Assembly (NCBI GenBank): GCA_937893815.1
Contig: CALCSH010000061.1
Location: 1 to 6,302, forward strand
Length of the DNA stretch: 6,302 nucleotides
From: an uncultured Anaerolineae bacterium
GTDB lineage: Bacteria; Chloroflexota; Anaerolineae; Anaerolineales; UBA11858
Direction: 5' to 3'
In this document: positions 4,796 through 6,302 of the stretch, one piece after another
Layout of the letters: the number at the start of each line of letters is the position of its first letter
Numbering within the stretch: position 1 is the first letter of the stretch
Made by a program: the position numbers and the translations under genes
Notes under the pieces: generated by a model
Databases searched by the model: none
Told to the model about the DNA's origin: nothing
The model's input: the letters and a program-made list of their open reading frames with translations, nothing else

Positions 4796-6052
4796 TTATT
4801 GATTTAGCACAAAATCGAGAGCGTATTGTGCGTCTAAATAATTCGGGTTGGCCTCCAGTGCGGCGTAAAAATCGGCCACGGCGCCGTTGATATTGCTCTG
4901 ACGGTAGAGAGCCCAACCATGCCACAACAGCGCTTCCTCCGAGTTGGGCGTGCGCTGCAGAGCGTATTTGGTCATCGTGAGTAAATCGTCCTCGCGGTCA
5001 GTGTAGAAATAGGCGAAAAATGGCCCGAACTGATAACGCAGCATGCGCTGTGGCAGCCCGTAGGTGCGTGCCTGATCGTAGGCATTGGCGGATTCTTCGT
5101 AGCGCTCGAAGTAGAGCAGATTGGTTCCAAGGTTGAACCAGGCATAAGCATTTTCGGGGTTGGCATCGATCTCGGCCTGGGCCATCTCCAGGGCTTGCTG
5201 GCGGTTGATGGTCTCGTCCCACGCCTTCCCCAGCAGCGCCTGCACGGTCGCCTCCTCATCGGGCAAGTATATCAGCATATACAATCGATTGAAGGGTTGC
5301 CAATATTCATCCACCTGTGCGAATGTCATTTTCTGATCGGGGCCATGATACGTATCTTGCACGGTGAACAGGCCGCGGGCTTCATCGTAGCCGGTCACCA
5401 GCAAATAGTGCGCCGCCCACAGATCATCGTTTGGCCAGTATGCCCCCGCAAAAAAGAAACTTGATTCAATGAGCACCGGAATTTCAGCCGCAACGAATTG
5501 TTTCAACAATTCAAGGCTGTCGCCCACGCGGTATTGTGTGTTCAGCCACCCAGCATAATTGCGAGCGTAGCGGGCCAATTCTTCCACATTGACGTTGCGG
5601 TCTTCACGGGTGGGTTTGAGTTCATTTGAAATACTGAATTGGTCGCCCTGCCATCCGTAATAATGCAAATACATCGAAAGCGCCGCCGGGCCGCAGTTGT
5701 TCCAGTCTTGTTGTTCCCACCCCAGCACGGGCAGTTCAATTTTTTCAGGCAGGGCGGTTGGCGATGGCAGTGGGGTTTGTGTGGGAATATCTGCGGGGAT
5801 GGGGGTGGCCGTTGGCTCTGGTGGAAGCGTGGCCGTTGGGGTGGATGAAAGCTGCGGGGCGGTGGGCGAAATTTGCGCCACCGGGGTGGGGATAGCCTCC
5901 ACCGGGTGGATCATGCCCCGCAGATACGTGCGCGCAATATCCAGCCGCCAGCTCAGCCGCTGGTTGATGGCCGGAATTTGATACAACACTATACCGATAA
6001 GCGTCAACCCGATCAGGGCTGCGATGATAGATGGGGTTCGTTTTTGGGTCAT
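4796..6052 (-). CDS. Membrane-anchored C39-like cysteine peptidase with TPR-like C-terminus
   Basis: The 418-residue product has an N-terminal membrane helix (about 8-26, IIAALIGLTLIGIVLY), a Pro/Thr-rich linker (about 52-103), a Peptidase_C39_2-type papain-fold domain (about 105-265) and TPR-like helical repeats (about 283-417). Catalytic residues are visible: C120 in NNCGPAALS with the oxyanion Gln at Q114, H215 (WAAHYLLVTGYD) and D233 (VQDTY). The enzyme domain should be extracytoplasmic. C39 domains cut leader peptides in bacteriocin ABC exporters, but this stand-alone type has no ABC transporter and its substrate is unknown; the repeats probably bind a partner protein. TPR signatures include AYAWFNLGTNLLYFERYEES and a final unit ending in ANPNYLDAQYAL. 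The start is the ATG at 6052 (MTQKRTPS). The open frame continues to 6217 only through antisense tRNA. There is no Shine-Dalgarno; a TACAAT box lies 7 nt upstream. The TAA stop (4796-4798) lies in the MITE target duplication. Confidence 0.88.
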   Translation of the reverse strand: MTQKRTPSIIAALIGLTLIGIVLYQIPAINQRLSWRLDIARTYLRGMIHPVEAIPTPVAQISPTAPQLSSTPTATLPPEPTATPIPADIPTQTPLPSPTALPEKIELPVLGWEQQDWNNCGPAALSMYLHYYGWQGDQFSISNELKPTREDRNVNVEELARYARNYAGWLNTQYRVGDSLELLKQFVAAEIPVLIESSFFFAGAYWPNDDLWAAHYLLVTGYDEARGLFTVQDTYHGPDQKMTFAQVDEYWQPFNRLYMLIYLPDEEATVQALLGKAWDETINRQQALEMAQAEIDANPENAYAWFNLGTNLLYFERYEESANAYDQARTYGLPQRMLRYQFGPFFAYFYTDREDDLLTMTKYALQRTPNSEEALLWHGWALYRQSNINGAVADFYAALEANPNYLDAQYALDFVLNQ

Positions 6053-6059
6053 GCCTGAA

Positions 6060-6065
6060 ATTGTA
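6060..6065 (-). promoter_or_regulatory. -10 box (TACAAT) placed for a leaderless transcript of the C39-like gene
   Basis: The minus strand reads TACAAT with exactly 7 nt between it and the ATG at 6052, putting the expected transcription start at the start codon. There is no Shine-Dalgarno sequence in the usual window and no good -35 hexamer. Any upstream contacts would overlap the divergent tRNA promoter at 6075-6103. The arrangement is the same as at the rodZ-like gene. Confidence 0.45.
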
Positions 6066-6074
6066 TCACTATCG

Positions 6075-6103
6075 TTGACGGGCAATACCCCGCATGGTAG
6101 AAT
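6075..6103 (+). promoter_or_regulatory. Sigma70-type promoter of tRNA-Glu
   Basis: TTGACG (6075-6080), a 17-nt spacer and TAGAAT (6098-6103) form a near-consensus promoter. Transcription would start at about 6110, giving a 5' leader of about 15 nt before the mature tRNA at 6125. Confidence 0.82.
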
Positions 6104-6124
6104 TTTTCCCGCTTGTGAAACCCT

Positions 6125-6197
6125 GCCCCCATCGTCTAGCGGCCCAGGACGTGGCCCTCTCAAGGCCAAAACGGGGGTTCGATTCCCCCTGGGGGCA
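6125..6197 (+). tRNA. tRNA-Glu (anticodon CTC)
   Basis: The 73-nt cloverleaf is complete. The acceptor stem pairs GCCCCCA (6125-6131) with TGGGGGC (6190-6196), with discriminator A at 6197. The D arm has the glutamate-type start TCGTCTAGCGG. The anticodon stem tggcc/ggcca (6152-6156, 6164-6168) encloses loop CTCTCAA with anticodon CTC at 6159-6161, reading GAG. The T arm is GGGGG-TTCGATT-CCCCC. The 3' CCA is not encoded and must be added after transcription. The gene stands alone with its own promoter and terminator, divergent from the C39-like peptidase gene. Confidence 0.96.
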
Positions 6198-6211
6198 CTC
6201 GCCATCAAAGG

Positions 6212-6240
6212 GACCATTCATAATTTTGAGTGGTCTTTTT
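6212..6240 (+). terminator. Rho-independent terminator of tRNA-Glu
   Basis: gaccattc (6212-6219) pairs with gagtggtc (6228-6235), an 8-bp stem with one G-U pair and an 8-nt loop, followed directly by TTTTT (6236-6240). It starts 15 nt after the tRNA end and fits a single-gene tRNA transcript. Confidence 0.8.
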
Positions 6241-6302
6241 GATTCGAAATATTTTGGTATCATCCCTGACTCCACTGAAAAAACTACCGTGCAGGTGTTC
6301 CC

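Noticed and set aside
6069..6275. 68-residue minus-strand frame across the tRNA-Glu
   Set aside because: Most of it is the reverse complement of the tRNA and its terminator, a common source of spurious proteins.
6265..6302. Start of a small stable RNA such as SRP RNA at the right edge
   Set aside because: The bases accgtgcaggtgttccc faintly recall bacterial SRP RNA, but fewer than 40 bases are visible and no defining hairpin can be checked.

Overview
The window looks like a chromosomal stretch from a Chloroflexota bacterium, probably of the Anaerolineae type. This is inferred from Thr/Pro-rich extracytoplasmic linkers in two exported proteins, a RodZ-like protein with two HTH domains, a GxxExxY-family gene, and -10 boxes placed as for leaderless mRNAs. 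No marker gene fixes the taxon. All protein genes lie on the minus strand; the only plus-strand gene is a tRNA.

Layout from right to left, in the direction of minus-strand transcription. At the right end is a tRNA-Glu(CTC) on the plus strand with its own sigma70-type promoter and Rho-independent terminator. Divergent from it is a membrane-anchored C39-like cysteine peptidase with C-terminal TPR-like repeats (4796-6052). Its stop codon touches a 111-bp MITE-like element with 12-bp terminal inverted repeats and a 7-bp target duplication (4675-4799). Next come a palindromic repeat (4605-4669) and an aldo/keto reductase gene (3719-4573). Then follow a strong promoter, rplI (ribosomal protein L9 with an acidic tail, 2906-3508) and a terminator. 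A two-gene unit, rodZ-like then rimO (2790 down to 171), begins at an apparently leaderless promoter. Just after rimO lies a second palindrome of the same repeat family (91-174), and the 5' end of a GxxExxY gene runs off the left edge.

The protein genes are mostly housekeeping: translation (rplI, rimO, tRNA-Glu), cell-shape or envelope regulation (rodZ-like), and a general oxidoreductase. rodZ next to rimO is a recurring bacterial neighbourhood. The exported peptidase-TPR protein is the least characterised intact gene. I see no defence system, CRISPR array or new multi-gene system.

The most interesting features are non-coding: two palindromes built from phased 8-bp CGCAAAGN-like units; a MITE-like hairpin with a G7/C9 core around a GCGAAGC mini-hairpin; repeat edges that coincide with stop codons; and identical 7-nt spacing between a -10 box and the ATG at two genes without Shine-Dalgarno sequences.
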